From positions 1-50,633 of the forward strand of contig JAWXUX010000014.1 of the NCBI GenBank assembly GCA_044426045.1: 50,633 nt of DNA, in the 5' to 3' direction. This document shows positions 31,229 to 39,830 of this stretch, in pieces. Under the pieces are notes generated by a model. The model did not search any database. It worked only from the letters and a program-made list of their open reading frames with translations, and was not told the DNA's origin. The translations under genes were made by a program, and so were the position numbers. This stretch comes from JAWXUU01 sp044426045 (GTDB lineage: Bacteria > Bacillota > Clostridia > Christensenellales > CAMQZB01). The number at the start of each line of letters is the position of its first letter. Positions within the stretch are counted from its first letter, which is position 1.

Positions 31229-33256
31229 TTATGCTTTTTCAATCGTATGAAGTGCGCTTAAAATAATCTCCACAGCGCCCTTGACGCCAACTTTTGACGT
31301 GTCGATGCAGAGGTTATAGTGACTCATATCATTCCATATTTGACCTGTGGAAGACTCGTAATACGCAGCACGCTTTTTGTCGATGCTTTGGATATCGTCC
31401 TTCATTTCAAGGGCTGTTTTCACGCCCACATCTTCTGGCACCTTTTCGTAACAACGCTTGATACGTGCGTCCATATCAGAGGAGTAGACAAATACCTTGA
31501 AAGGGTTTGCATCACTGAGTATGTAATCTGCGCATCGTCCGATGATGACTGCATTTTCATTTTCCGCGATTTGTTGCAAGATTTCTGACTGCGCGTGGAG
31601 CAATTGATGCACAGGTGAGTGTTCATACACTGTAAACGATTGACCAAAGGTGAAGTGATAATTTTGGATTACCGTTTCATCATATTTTGCTACAAAATCT
31701 TCGCTCAACCCACTTTTCTCGGCGATAGCTTGGAGCAAATCTTTGTCATAATAGGCAATATGCAAAGCATCTGCAAGTCGTTTGCCCACTTCACGTCCAC
31801 CGCTGGCGAACTGTCTGTTAATGATGATTGTCTGGTTGACCAGTCGACTGCCTTGCTTTTTCAAAACTGAAGTTTCAGCACTTTTCGTTTTGACATCTGC
31901 AGTTTTTAACTCGCCCATCACTTTTTTCATGACAATAACAACGGCAATCAACGAGACTACATCTGCGATAGGTGCAGAGTAAAGCGTTCCGATTAAGCCA
32001 AATGCTCGTGGAAGAAGAATGATAAGAGGTACAAGTAGCATGAAATCACGAAGCAATGACATCCCGAGAGATAGCACGGGTTTGCCAAGGGCTTGTAAGA
32101 AAATGCTGGATGACTTTTGAACACAGCACAGCACAATGGTCGCCAAGAAGATTCTAAAGACGATAACGGCAAACTCATTATATAAATCGCTTTCGCTACC
32201 GAACAGGGAAATCACTTGTACAGGGAAGCATTCGAAAATAAACATCGCAACAAACCCCACCACAAGTTCGATGACAATCATTTTCTTATAAATTTCACGC
32301 ACACGATCAAAGGCACCTACACCATAGTTAAAGCCAATGATAGGCTGACAGCCCACTGCAATACCGACTACGATGGCAATGACAATTTGGAATACCTTCA
32401 TCACAATGCCGATGACAGTTAGAGGAATATCAGAACCGTATTTTGTCATGGCACCATAAGTAACCATAACATTATTCAGAGCAACCACAATGAGCACGAT
32501 TGCAAACTGAGTTAAGAAACTGGTGATGCCGAGGGGCAATGTTTTCTTCAAGATATTCCACTTTAACTTAAAACTGCTTTTTTGCAGCTTGAAGGATTTT
32601 GTTTTTCTAAGATAATTTAGTGTGAGCAATGCCGTCGCAATTTGACCCATAATCGTCGCAACAGCAGCACCCATCATCCCCCAATTAAATACAAAAATAA
32701 GAACAGGATCTAAAATGACATTGACAACACAGCCCACCAACATGGTATTCATAGCGGTCTGAGGGCTACCATCTGCCCTAATAATAGAGCTCAATGTGGT
32801 ACCTACTGTATAAAAGGGAAATCCTATCAGTAGGTAGTTGAAATATTCTTGGGCATAGGCTAAATTGGCTTCGGTTGCACCAAACATACCGAGTAATTGA
32901 TCTCGGAATAAGCCAAATATAACAGTGAGCACAAGCCCTGAGATAAAGGAAACTAGGATTGCATTACCAACCCCTTTGTGGGCACTGTCTGGATCATTTT
33001 TACCTAAGCTAAGACTTAAAAATGCGGCCGCACCATCCCCGAACATGAGGGCAACGGAAAAAATGAGCATAGTCAGTGGGAATACAACATTGGTTGCACC
33101 ATTTCCGATATAACCAACGCCGTGGCCAATGAAGATTTGATCTACAATACTGTAAAGAGATGCGACAAGTAAGGATAGCGTACAAGGAACGCTGAATTTA
33201 ATCATAAGTTTACTTATTTTCTCAGTAACTAAATAATGTTTTTTAATTTGTGGCAT
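31229..33256 (-). CDS. MATE transporter fused to a cytidylate-kinase-like domain
   Basis: A 675-residue fusion. Residues ~1-450 are a twelve-helix MATE exporter (KLMIKFSVPCTLSLLVASLYSIVDQIFIGHGVG; FNYGVGAFDRVREIYKKMIV). After a polar linker (~452-468, KTKSAETSVLKKQGSR) a ~200-residue cytosolic nucleotide-kinase domain follows. It starts TIIINRQFASGGREVGKRLA, where GGREVGK is a P-loop. It goes on with YYDKDLLQAIAEKSGL, NAVIIGRCADYIL and DKKRAAYYESSTGQIWNDMSHYNLCIDTS. This is the cytidylate-kinase-like family (AAA_26), not CMP kinase proper. The reading frame is uninterrupted, so the fusion is real in this sequence. The kinase domain may sense or modify the exported compound, which is inference. 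Confidence 0.9.
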   Translation of the reverse strand: MPQIKKHYLVTEKISKLMIKFSVPCTLSLLVASLYSIVDQIFIGHGVGYIGNGATNVVFPLTMLIFSVALMFGDGAAAFLSLSLGKNDPDSAHKGVGNAILVSFISGLVLTVIFGLFRDQLLGMFGATEANLAYAQEYFNYLLIGFPFYTVGTTLSSIIRADGSPQTAMNTMLVGCVVNVILDPVLIFVFNWGMMGAAVATIMGQIATALLTLNYLRKTKSFKLQKSSFKLKWNILKKTLPLGITSFLTQFAIVLIVVALNNVMVTYGAMTKYGSDIPLTVIGIVMKVFQIVIAIVVGIAVGCQPIIGFNYGVGAFDRVREIYKKMIVIELVVGFVAMFIFECFPVQVISLFGSESDLYNEFAVIVFRIFLATIVLCCVQKSSSIFLQALGKPVLSLGMSLLRDFMLLVPLIILLPRAFGLIGTLYSAPIADVVSLIAVVIVMKKVMGELKTADVKTKSAETSVLKKQGSRLVNQTIIINRQFASGGREVGKRLADALHIAYYDKDLLQAIAEKSGLSEDFVAKYDETVIQNYHFTFGQSFTVYEHSPVHQLLHAQSEILQQIAENENAVIIGRCADYILSDANPFKVFVYSSDMDARIKRCYEKVPEDVGVKTALEMKDDIQSIDKKRAAYYESSTGQIWNDMSHYNLCIDTSKVGVKGAVEIILSALHTIEKA

Positions 33257-33403
33257 AATGCCCTCCTAATCTAATCATGAACAGCTGATTTTTACCAATA
33301 AAATCTTTTAAAATAAAACAAGGACACTATTTTTATTTGGAAATCAGCTATCTCATAAAAATGCTACCGCTTGTTAAGATAAGTACATTATAACATACTT
33401 ATT

Positions 33404-33441
33404 ACACTAACATAATAGTATTTTTAGTGTTATTTTGTCAA
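33404..33441 (-). promoter_or_regulatory. Promoter with overlapping dyad for the MATE-kinase fusion gene
   Basis: Minus strand: TTGACA (33441-33436), 18-bp spacer, TATTAT (33417-33412). The 7-bp inverted repeat ACACTAA (33404-33410) / TTAGTGT (33424-33430) straddles the -10 box and is a likely repressor site. A second TATAAT lies at 33387-33392. The remaining 321-bp gap shows no gene. Confidence 0.65.
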
Positions 33442-33577
33442 TCATTTAGAACACTTATCTAAAAAAGAACATTGATCTAAAAAAGAATATTTCTTTAGGT
33501 GTTGGACTGGAGAAATGTAGCCTAGCAGTCGCATTGGGCGGTTGCTTGTATATTTCAGATGTTTATCTAGTTGTTTT

Positions 33578-34942
33578 CTAAAGTCTTCCACTCTCTATAA
33601 TATTTACTTTTTCATCTTTACTGCGTAATGTTTTATATGTTTTCACACACAAAATAATTGTTAAAATAAGGGTCAACACATCCGAAATTGGTTGTGCCCA
33701 TAACAAACCATCTACTCCCATAGCGTAGTTCATAATCACAACCAGTGGCAAGAAAATAATTCCTTGGCGGGATGCATTTGTCACAAGAGAAGCTTTTTCT
33801 GCACCCATTGCACCAAGAGCATTGACCAATACATTGAACACACCCAATAACCAGCCAGTGCTTAAGAGTATTTGAGAGAAATAATATGCATAGCCAAATG
33901 CTTCTTCATCCGTCAAAAATGCACCCGCAATCTGAGTGAGTCCGACATAACACAAAACGGTCATGACAACACCGATGCCCAGTCCAAACAGGATAGAAAA
34001 CTTCAGAATATCCCGAAATCTATCCCAATCTTTAGCGCCTACACAAAAACCTAAAATTGGTTGCACGCCTTGCCCCAAACCAACACACAGCATCCAACTG
34101 ATCAAAATAATCTTGAGGGCAACACCAATGCCAGCAACAGCAAGTTCGCCATATCCCGACATGAGAAGATTGATTACAATTTGCGATACTGTTACAAATA
34201 TAGTGCCGAGCGAGGCTGGAATACCAATGGCAAGCACACTTGCGCATACTTTTTCTTTCATCGTAAACTTTTTGAGCGAGATGCTTAATTTACTTTTCCC
34301 CCTTACAAAGAACAAAATATAATACAGCCCAGAGCAAATGTTACCGATAGATGTTGCGATCGCAGCACCAGGTACATTCATACCTAACATCAGAATGAAA
34401 ATTGGGTCTAGCACAATATTTACGATATTACCAATCAGCATACCCATCATTGCTTTTTGCACATTTCCCTCTGCCCTTAAAACATTGGAAAAGCAAGTTT
34501 GAAGTATGATAAACGGACCGCTTATGGCAAGAATAGAAATATACTCACCAACCATTTGTACTGTAGTGTCGCTGGTTGCACCAAGTTTTACTGCTATTTC
34601 TTCAGCAAATACACACAAAAGTATTGATACAAATACACCAACAACTATGCTTGCAACAAAAGAAAATGAAGCCACTTTATCGGCATATTCTTTTTTCTCA
34701 GCACCCAACGCCCTAGAAATAACTGAAGCACCGCCCATACCAAAGATGGTACCAATCGAAATAAACACCAAGAAGACAGGGGTTGCAAGAGATACCGATG
34801 TAACTTGAAGCGCATCGCCCGTTTGACCTACAAAAAACAAGTCAGCCATATTGTAGATAAGAACCATTATCATACCAAGAATTGCTGGAACTGTGTTTTT
34901 CAAGACAAATTTCGGTACTCGTTGATTAGAATTTTCGCTCAT
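33578..34942 (-). CDS. MATE family efflux transporter (MarR-linked)
   Basis: A 454-residue twelve-helix MATE exporter of the MepA-like group. It begins RVPKFVLKNTVPAILGMIMVLIYNMADLFFVGQTGDALQVTSVSLATPVFLVF. Other family features are GTIFGMGGASVISRALGAEK and, in the second repeat, MCVGLGQGVQPILGFCVGAKDWDRFRDILKF. It likely exports cationic drugs or metabolites. The ATG overlaps the marR stop by 4 bp (ATGA), as in the mepR-mepA arrangement of Staphylococcus, so the pair is probably induced by the pump's own substrates through the MarR repressor. Confidence 0.93.
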   Translation of the reverse strand: MSENSNQRVPKFVLKNTVPAILGMIMVLIYNMADLFFVGQTGDALQVTSVSLATPVFLVFISIGTIFGMGGASVISRALGAEKKEYADKVASFSFVASIVVGVFVSILLCVFAEEIAVKLGATSDTTVQMVGEYISILAISGPFIILQTCFSNVLRAEGNVQKAMMGMLIGNIVNIVLDPIFILMLGMNVPGAAIATSIGNICSGLYYILFFVRGKSKLSISLKKFTMKEKVCASVLAIGIPASLGTIFVTVSQIVINLLMSGYGELAVAGIGVALKIILISWMLCVGLGQGVQPILGFCVGAKDWDRFRDILKFSILFGLGIGVVMTVLCYVGLTQIAGAFLTDEEAFGYAYYFSQILLSTGWLLGVFNVLVNALGAMGAEKASLVTNASRQGIIFLPLVVIMNYAMGVDGLLWAQPISDVLTLILTIILCVKTYKTLRSKDEKVNIIESGRL

Positions 34943-35379
34943 AGCATTTCCCCTTCTAACTGATTGTCCGTTATTTTACTCAATAAAACAAACAGTGTTT
35001 GTTTTTCTCCTTCTGTAAGCTTTTCAAACAATTCGTTCTTAAGCTCATACATGCATTTGTCAGTAGCTTCTACACAAGATTTTCCAAACTCTGTTAACTC
35101 AAGTAATTTTATTCTTTTATCCGTCTTAGCAGTAAATGTTTTCACAAAGCCTCGAGCCTCAAGACGTGAAATCATACTAGCGGCACTGGATTGGGCAACT
35201 TTTGAAATAGTTTCTATTTCTTTATAAGATGCTTGAAAATCTTCTTTATGTCTTAAGTACGCCAAAATATGACATTGTGATAATGTAAGACCAAAATCAA
35301 TTAATTTTGAATTTCCATTTTTTTCGATCATATCTCCAATTTGCTTAAACCAATGTAAAAAGTTATTATTATATTCCAT
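34939..35379 (-). CDS. MarR family transcriptional repressor
   Basis: A 146-residue winged-helix regulator. The MarR fold is visible: N-terminal dimer helix, LTLSQCHILAYLRHKED, recognition helix region IETISKVAQSSAASMISRLEARGFVKTFTAKTDKRIKLLELTEFG (helix and wing), and a C-terminal dimer helix. It precedes and overlaps a MATE pump gene, the usual pairing. The promoter contains three half-sites of AACAGTAT, one perfectly palindromic pair, at which it presumably represses its own operon. Ligand binding would release it. The ATG follows GAGGAG. Confidence 0.93.
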   Translation of the reverse strand: MEYNNNFLHWFKQIGDMIEKNGNSKLIDFGLTLSQCHILAYLRHKEDFQASYKEIETISKVAQSSAASMISRLEARGFVKTFTAKTDKRIKLLELTEFGKSCVEATDKCMYELKNELFEKLTEGEKQTLFVLLSKITDNQLEGEML

Positions 35380-35420
35380 AATTTCTCCTCTTTCTTCACA
35401 ATAAATTTATTCACTAAGAT

Positions 35421-35476
35421 ACTATAACACATTCAACAGTATCCTGTCAACAGTATTCTATCAATAGGATACTGTT
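35421..35476 (-). promoter_or_regulatory. Promoter and MarR-type operators of the marR-MATE operon
   Basis: Minus strand: TTGACA (35450-35445), 18-bp spacer, TATAGT (35426-35421). Plus-strand half-sites: AACAGTATCC (35435-35444, in the spacer), AACAGTATTC (35449-35458, over the -35) and inverted GGATACTGTT (35467-35476). The last two give perfect 8-bp arms AACAGTAT/ATACTGTT. The first two are 14 bp apart in direct orientation. Confidence 0.8.
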
Positions 35477-35515
35477 GATTATTGACATCGCCATCTTGAT
35501 TGCGCACAGCAAAAG

Positions 35516-35543
35516 AAAGAGCGACTTTTTTAGTCGCTCTTTA
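35516..35543 (-). terminator. Terminator of the beta-glucoside operon
   Basis: AAAGAGCGACT and AGTCGCTCTTT form an 11-bp stem with a short A-rich loop, followed on the minus strand by CTTTTG. It lies ~120 bp beyond the ROK kinase stop codon. Confidence 0.75.
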
Positions 35544-35665
35544 CATTTAGTTATTCAATTTAGCTGTTTATTTTAAAGATTCTATTTGCGTCATCACTGT
35601 TGACACAAATTCATTATCTTATACGCAAGCTCAGTTGTCCGATTTTTTGAATGATTGAGTTTGTT

Positions 35666-36613
35666 TTATTTCATTTTATGAAGGAATGCGGCGCCTATTA
35701 TGCCAGCTTCGTAGCCTAGGGTTGCAGTTGTTATTTGGGTGTAGTTGTTTTTGTCGTAGCTTTCTTTTTCCACTAGCTTTTTTAATGGCGTTAGCAATGT
35801 TTCTTTTTCATTTGCTACTCCACCGCCAAGGCAGATTATTGTAGGTTGAAAAATATTGATTATGTTTGCAAGTCCGCACGCAAGGTGCGCTTGATATTCT
35901 TCCACCACTGCGGTTGCAGTTTCATCGCCAATCGCTTTATATTTATATGCTAGTTTTGCATCAATTTCTGTGATATTTTCAACATCTTGCCACATCTTGC
36001 TGTTTGGATTTTTCAGCATATATTCTTTGGTTGTTTGCACTAGACCAGTTGCTGATGCGTATCTTTCAAAGCAACCTTTTCTGCCACAAGCACAGCTTCT
36101 GCCATCAAAAGATATCACCATATGCCCTAGCTCCCCTCCGCAAAACTGTTCACCTTCCAAAAGTTTGCTTTCTTGGATTATTCCACCACCGATGCCTGTG
36201 CCGAGCGTTATCATTATCATGGAAGATTTATCTTTTCCACATCCAAACAGATATTCGCCGACCGCTGCTGCATTTGCATCGTTTGCAATGCTGATTGTTT
36301 TTGATAGCTTGGCTTCAAGATATTCTTTCATTGCAACATCTTTCATTGCAAGGTTTGGGGAAAATAGAACTATTCCATCTTTACTGTTGACACCACCTGG
36401 AGTTCCAACGCCGATATGGCACACATCTTGAAAATCTATTTCACACGCTTTCGCAACGGCAAAACACAAATCAGCCATGTCGTCCATGATTTCTTCAGCA
36501 GTGCGTGGCATGTTGGTTTTCACGCTTTGCGAATATATAACTTTGCCACACTCGCTGACCACTCCCGCTTTTATATTAGTTCCGCCAAGATCTATTCCGA
36601 TACAATATTTCAT
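35666..36613 (-). CDS. ROK family sugar kinase (glucokinase-like)
   Basis: A 315-residue cytosolic kinase that phosphorylates a hexose, most likely glucose, with ATP. The N-terminus carries the ATP motif IGIDLGGTNIKAGVV. The sugar-binding region shows NDANAAAVGEYLFG and the ROK signature GTGIGGGIIQ...GGELGHMVI. The Zn-binding motif CACGRKGCFERYAS is intact. It has no DNA-binding domain, so it is an enzyme rather than a NagC-type repressor. It is the last gene of the beta-glucoside operon, 13 bp after the phosphorylase. Glucose set free by the GH3 enzyme would be its natural substrate. Confidence 0.93.
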   Translation of the reverse strand: MKYCIGIDLGGTNIKAGVVSECGKVIYSQSVKTNMPRTAEEIMDDMADLCFAVAKACEIDFQDVCHIGVGTPGGVNSKDGIVLFSPNLAMKDVAMKEYLEAKLSKTISIANDANAAAVGEYLFGCGKDKSSMIMITLGTGIGGGIIQESKLLEGEQFCGGELGHMVISFDGRSCACGRKGCFERYASATGLVQTTKEYMLKNPNSKMWQDVENITEIDAKLAYKYKAIGDETATAVVEEYQAHLACGLANIINIFQPTIICLGGGVANEKETLLTPLKKLVEKESYDKNNYTQITTATLGYEAGIIGAAFLHKMK

Positions 36614-36626
36614 TGTTTCTCCTAAG

Positions 36627-39600
36627 TTAATATGTGATTTTTACAACTTTACCATTTCTTGCAAATATATCGATTGCTATTTCTTTTGGAATTATTGCAT
36701 TTTCAAATTTTAAAGTTTCACCGCCCAATAGTTCGACGCGCAGTTTAGATTCACTTGAATTTTCATATTTTACAGGCACGCCGTATATACTGAAATGAAT
36801 TTCACCTTGCTTATTATATTCTTCGTTTTGCACGAACCATTTATCAAAGTGAATTTCTGCATTTTTGACAGACACGCCAAGTTCTGCCCTGCGCATGATA
36901 ACTGATTCTTTAACTTGACCAGTCATGCCAGGTTGTTCAGATTTGCCTTCAAAAGATGAATGTGAATATGGCTCTATTGGTATTGCACCACATTCTTTTG
37001 GCGTCTTGCGATATATGAAACCACGCATAAGACTTTTATATTTTGCATAGAGTTCTTCTTCGCCCGCGCCTTTTTCTCTTGCCGATTGAACACCTTCCAA
37101 AACCGCTAGTGCCAATTTTGCATTTTGGTGCCAATATACACAGCCAATGCCTTCAAACTTATACATCACTTGGCTTCTGCCTGTGAACTTTTTGTGTCCG
37201 AACTGCGATTCAAATTCCCTTATCAATCTTTTTGATACCTCGCAAGGCATATACACATCTTTTATTCTCTCGCAAAGTATTTCTTCCGTTGTTATATCCG
37301 AAAGAAAATGTACATCGCCATTCATATCACAAACTGTTATATTATCGATAACATCAAAATCTTTGCCAAGATTATTTTTGCTTATGAATCGTTTGGTTTT
37401 TTTGATTGGATAAAGGGTATGACAGCCCCTTTCTTTCACTAGCAGTGAATTTTCCATATTGTCAATAAGATTGCCAATCTCGCTTGCGTTCAAACTGCCA
37501 CTGCCAATGATTGCAGACTGCCCTTCAAGCATATTGTCCATTTTGCTTACCGTGAAATCAGCTTTCAAGAGATTGTATGTTGAATATACTTCGCCGTGGT
37601 TTTTAGATATTGTATAATCAATCGCCGCTGTTGCTGTTTTTATATAGTCCAAAATCACGCTTGTGTGCAACTGCGTTTTATTACTTAGTCCACTTGTGTA
37701 TATTTTATTTCTATAAAGCGAGAAATACTGCCCAAGTTCATCTAGAACTGCTTTTTCACTGTCTTCAAATTTGCCTTCCATTTCTGCAAAGCACTTGAGA
37801 GAATCTGCTAGCCACACGACAACTTCATCAGAAATTTCAAAGCAGCCTGAGTTTTCTTCAAATATATCTTGCAACAACTGCAAATACGCTTTCACGTGGT
37901 ACACTGTCACCATAGAAAGCCCTATTCCAACAATCGCATTGTTTGCATCATTCCATTCTGGACGTTGCGTGTTCATCCAAATTCCACCGCCAACAAGCAA
38001 ATTGCTCATTTTTGAAAGAAGTGGCACGAGTAGCTTTTCTGCTAGGCAAACTGTGTAAACTTCGCCATCTTTTTGAAGAAGTTTACCATCGGAACCGATT
38101 TGTACAACTAAGTTTTCAATTTGTGCATCCTTTTTTGCATCAAAAGAAATTGTGTTTTTGCTGTCTTTCAAGATTTCTGCATACGGAGCCAAAACATACG
38201 GTACATTTGCATAGGTGAACGCATCGCATGCAAGCATTTCTGCCAACTTTTGTGGATAGTGAGCCAAGAGCCCTTTTAAAAGTCTGTGGAGATACACAAT
38301 TTGATGATCGCCCCAATAGCCATATCCTGAGAATGGGTTATCTGGTTCAGGTTTTTCCCACTCGATACCCTTTGTGTTTATTCTGTATGGATTGAAACCA
38401 TCCGCTGTTGTTGCATTAACGAACTTGGCAACCATGTTTTCATAATACTCTGGATATGAAAGTCCTAGTGCTTCCCAATTTTGGAAGATATCTCGCCAGT
38501 TACCTTCGTAGTGATTGATTTTTTCACCGTTTTCATCTTTCAAGTTGATATTAAACTTGTTCCATGGCCTTGATGGATCGCCGTGCCTTCTTGAAAATGA
38601 AAGTGGCATATATTCTAGTGCCATGCGATAAAATAGTTTATCTTTTTGACAGACTTGTTTTAGTTCGCTTATCGTTTTGCAATTCTTTATTTCGGACATC
38701 AAATCGCTGTTTTCAAGTGCTGAAAAGTTGCGATATTTTATGAATTTTACAAAATCTTTTGGGTCAAATGCATATCCATTTTCAAAAGTGCCACCACGCA
38801 TAACGTTGTAGAGCGTGTTCAAATAGTGATGTGCGCAAGCTGTTTCATCTCCTGATGATTGCACGCCATCGGCATTTTTGACAACATCTATCAGTGCTTT
38901 TGTATCTTTTTCAATCTCTAGCTCGATATTATCAAAATTTCCCCTTTCGATATACCCAATCAGTGCTGAAATTTTTGCATGGTCACAGCTTGAATCAAGC
39001 ACGAATTTATGAGATGTTGATTCCCCCGCCTTCAAAGCTGTTGAAAAGACAACAAAATATCCACATTTTTTGCCGTAGGCATCTTGTGCGACATTTTCCA
39101 TGTCGCCTTGCAAAAACGCACTGCAAACATCACAGCCAAGATACACAATGCAATCTTTTTTTGTTGTGAAACACACGTTGGCTTTCAAAATTTCGATAGG
39201 GTTTGGGGTGTCGTTTATTTTCGTTGTTAGTGAATAGATACCCAATCTTTCACACTCTAGTTCTGCCGATTTATACGCATCTACAAGAGTGCTTGAGCTT
39301 TGTTGCAATGATGAGCCAACGCCGTGAGGCATAATGTTTGAAAGCCCGTCTAAAACTTCGATTTCGCGCGTGCTATCGCCTATGTTTGATATTTCTGAAG
39401 TTTTGATTAAACCGTATTTTTCAGCTGATTGATACCCATATTTGAAAGACAATTCCAAATCGTGGTTTATTTCTTCAAAAAACACGCTGTTGCCATATGT
39501 CGATTTATAAATATTTTGAGTTATTTTATATTTTCCAACATTGTTTTGTTCAAAGGGATACCAGATGTTTTTTCCGCACTTGATAATAGTTTTCGAGCCA

Positions 39601-39818
39601 GTTTCGCTTGCCTGATGAAGCCTATCTTCTGTTTCGTATGGAAAAATACTTCCGTTTTCGTTATTCCTGCCTGCTGTTATTCCACCTTTTGATGACATAA
39701 ACGCCCACAAATCGCAAGCTGAAACCACTTGCAAAAAGAATGGTGCCATGTTTTGTGAATTACTAATTTTATAAAAAGGCTGATTATTTATAGTTATAAA
39801 ACTGCCTTTTGCTTGCAT
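36627..39818 (-). CDS. Inverting glycoside phosphorylase of the GH94/149/161 group
   Basis: A 1063-residue cytosolic protein (no signal peptide). Residues ~1-300 form a beta-sandwich start (SITINNQPFYKISN, WAFMSSKGGITAGRNNENGS, WYPFEQNN), typical of GH94-like phosphorylases. The (alpha/alpha)6 barrel follows, with RRHGDPSRPWNKFNI (~409), YEGNWRDIFQNWEALGLSYPEY, GFNPYRIN and GYWGDHQIVYLHRLL (~505). Length and these motifs fit the long beta-1,3-oligoglucan phosphorylase families (GH149/GH161) better than ~800-residue cellobiose phosphorylases, but I cannot decide between them by eye. Such enzymes split a glucan with phosphate to give glucose 1-phosphate, saving ATP. It sits between GH3 and ROK genes with 12-13 bp gaps. 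Confidence 0.65.
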   Translation of the reverse strand: MQAKGSFITINNQPFYKISNSQNMAPFFLQVVSACDLWAFMSSKGGITAGRNNENGSIFPYETEDRLHQASETGSKTIIKCGKNIWYPFEQNNVGKYKITQNIYKSTYGNSVFFEEINHDLELSFKYGYQSAEKYGLIKTSEISNIGDSTREIEVLDGLSNIMPHGVGSSLQQSSSTLVDAYKSAELECERLGIYSLTTKINDTPNPIEILKANVCFTTKKDCIVYLGCDVCSAFLQGDMENVAQDAYGKKCGYFVVFSTALKAGESTSHKFVLDSSCDHAKISALIGYIERGNFDNIELEIEKDTKALIDVVKNADGVQSSGDETACAHHYLNTLYNVMRGGTFENGYAFDPKDFVKFIKYRNFSALENSDLMSEIKNCKTISELKQVCQKDKLFYRMALEYMPLSFSRRHGDPSRPWNKFNINLKDENGEKINHYEGNWRDIFQNWEALGLSYPEYYENMVAKFVNATTADGFNPYRINTKGIEWEKPEPDNPFSGYGYWGDHQIVYLHRLLKGLLAHYPQKLAEMLACDAFTYANVPYVLAPYAEILKDSKNTISFDAKKDAQIENLVVQIGSDGKLLQKDGEVYTVCLAEKLLVPLLSKMSNLLVGGGIWMNTQRPEWNDANNAIVGIGLSMVTVYHVKAYLQLLQDIFEENSGCFEISDEVVVWLADSLKCFAEMEGKFEDSEKAVLDELGQYFSLYRNKIYTSGLSNKTQLHTSVILDYIKTATAAIDYTISKNHGEVYSTYNLLKADFTVSKMDNMLEGQSAIIGSGSLNASEIGNLIDNMENSLLVKERGCHTLYPIKKTKRFISKNNLGKDFDVIDNITVCDMNGDVHFLSDITTEEILCERIKDVYMPCEVSKRLIREFESQFGHKKFTGRSQVMYKFEGIGCVYWHQNAKLALAVLEGVQSAREKGAGEEELYAKYKSLMRGFIYRKTPKECGAIPIEPYSHSSFEGKSEQPGMTGQVKESVIMRRAELGVSVKNAEIHFDKWFVQNEEYNKQGEIHFSIYGVPVKYENSSESKLRVELLGGETLKFENAIIPKEIAIDIFARNGKVVKITY

Positions 39819-39830
39819 ATTACTTCTCCC

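Noticed and set aside
31229..33256. Cytidylate kinase gene cmk
   Set aside because: The domain is of the cytidylate-kinase-like (AAA_26) group, fused to a transporter, and the CMP-specific motifs of Cmk are not seen.
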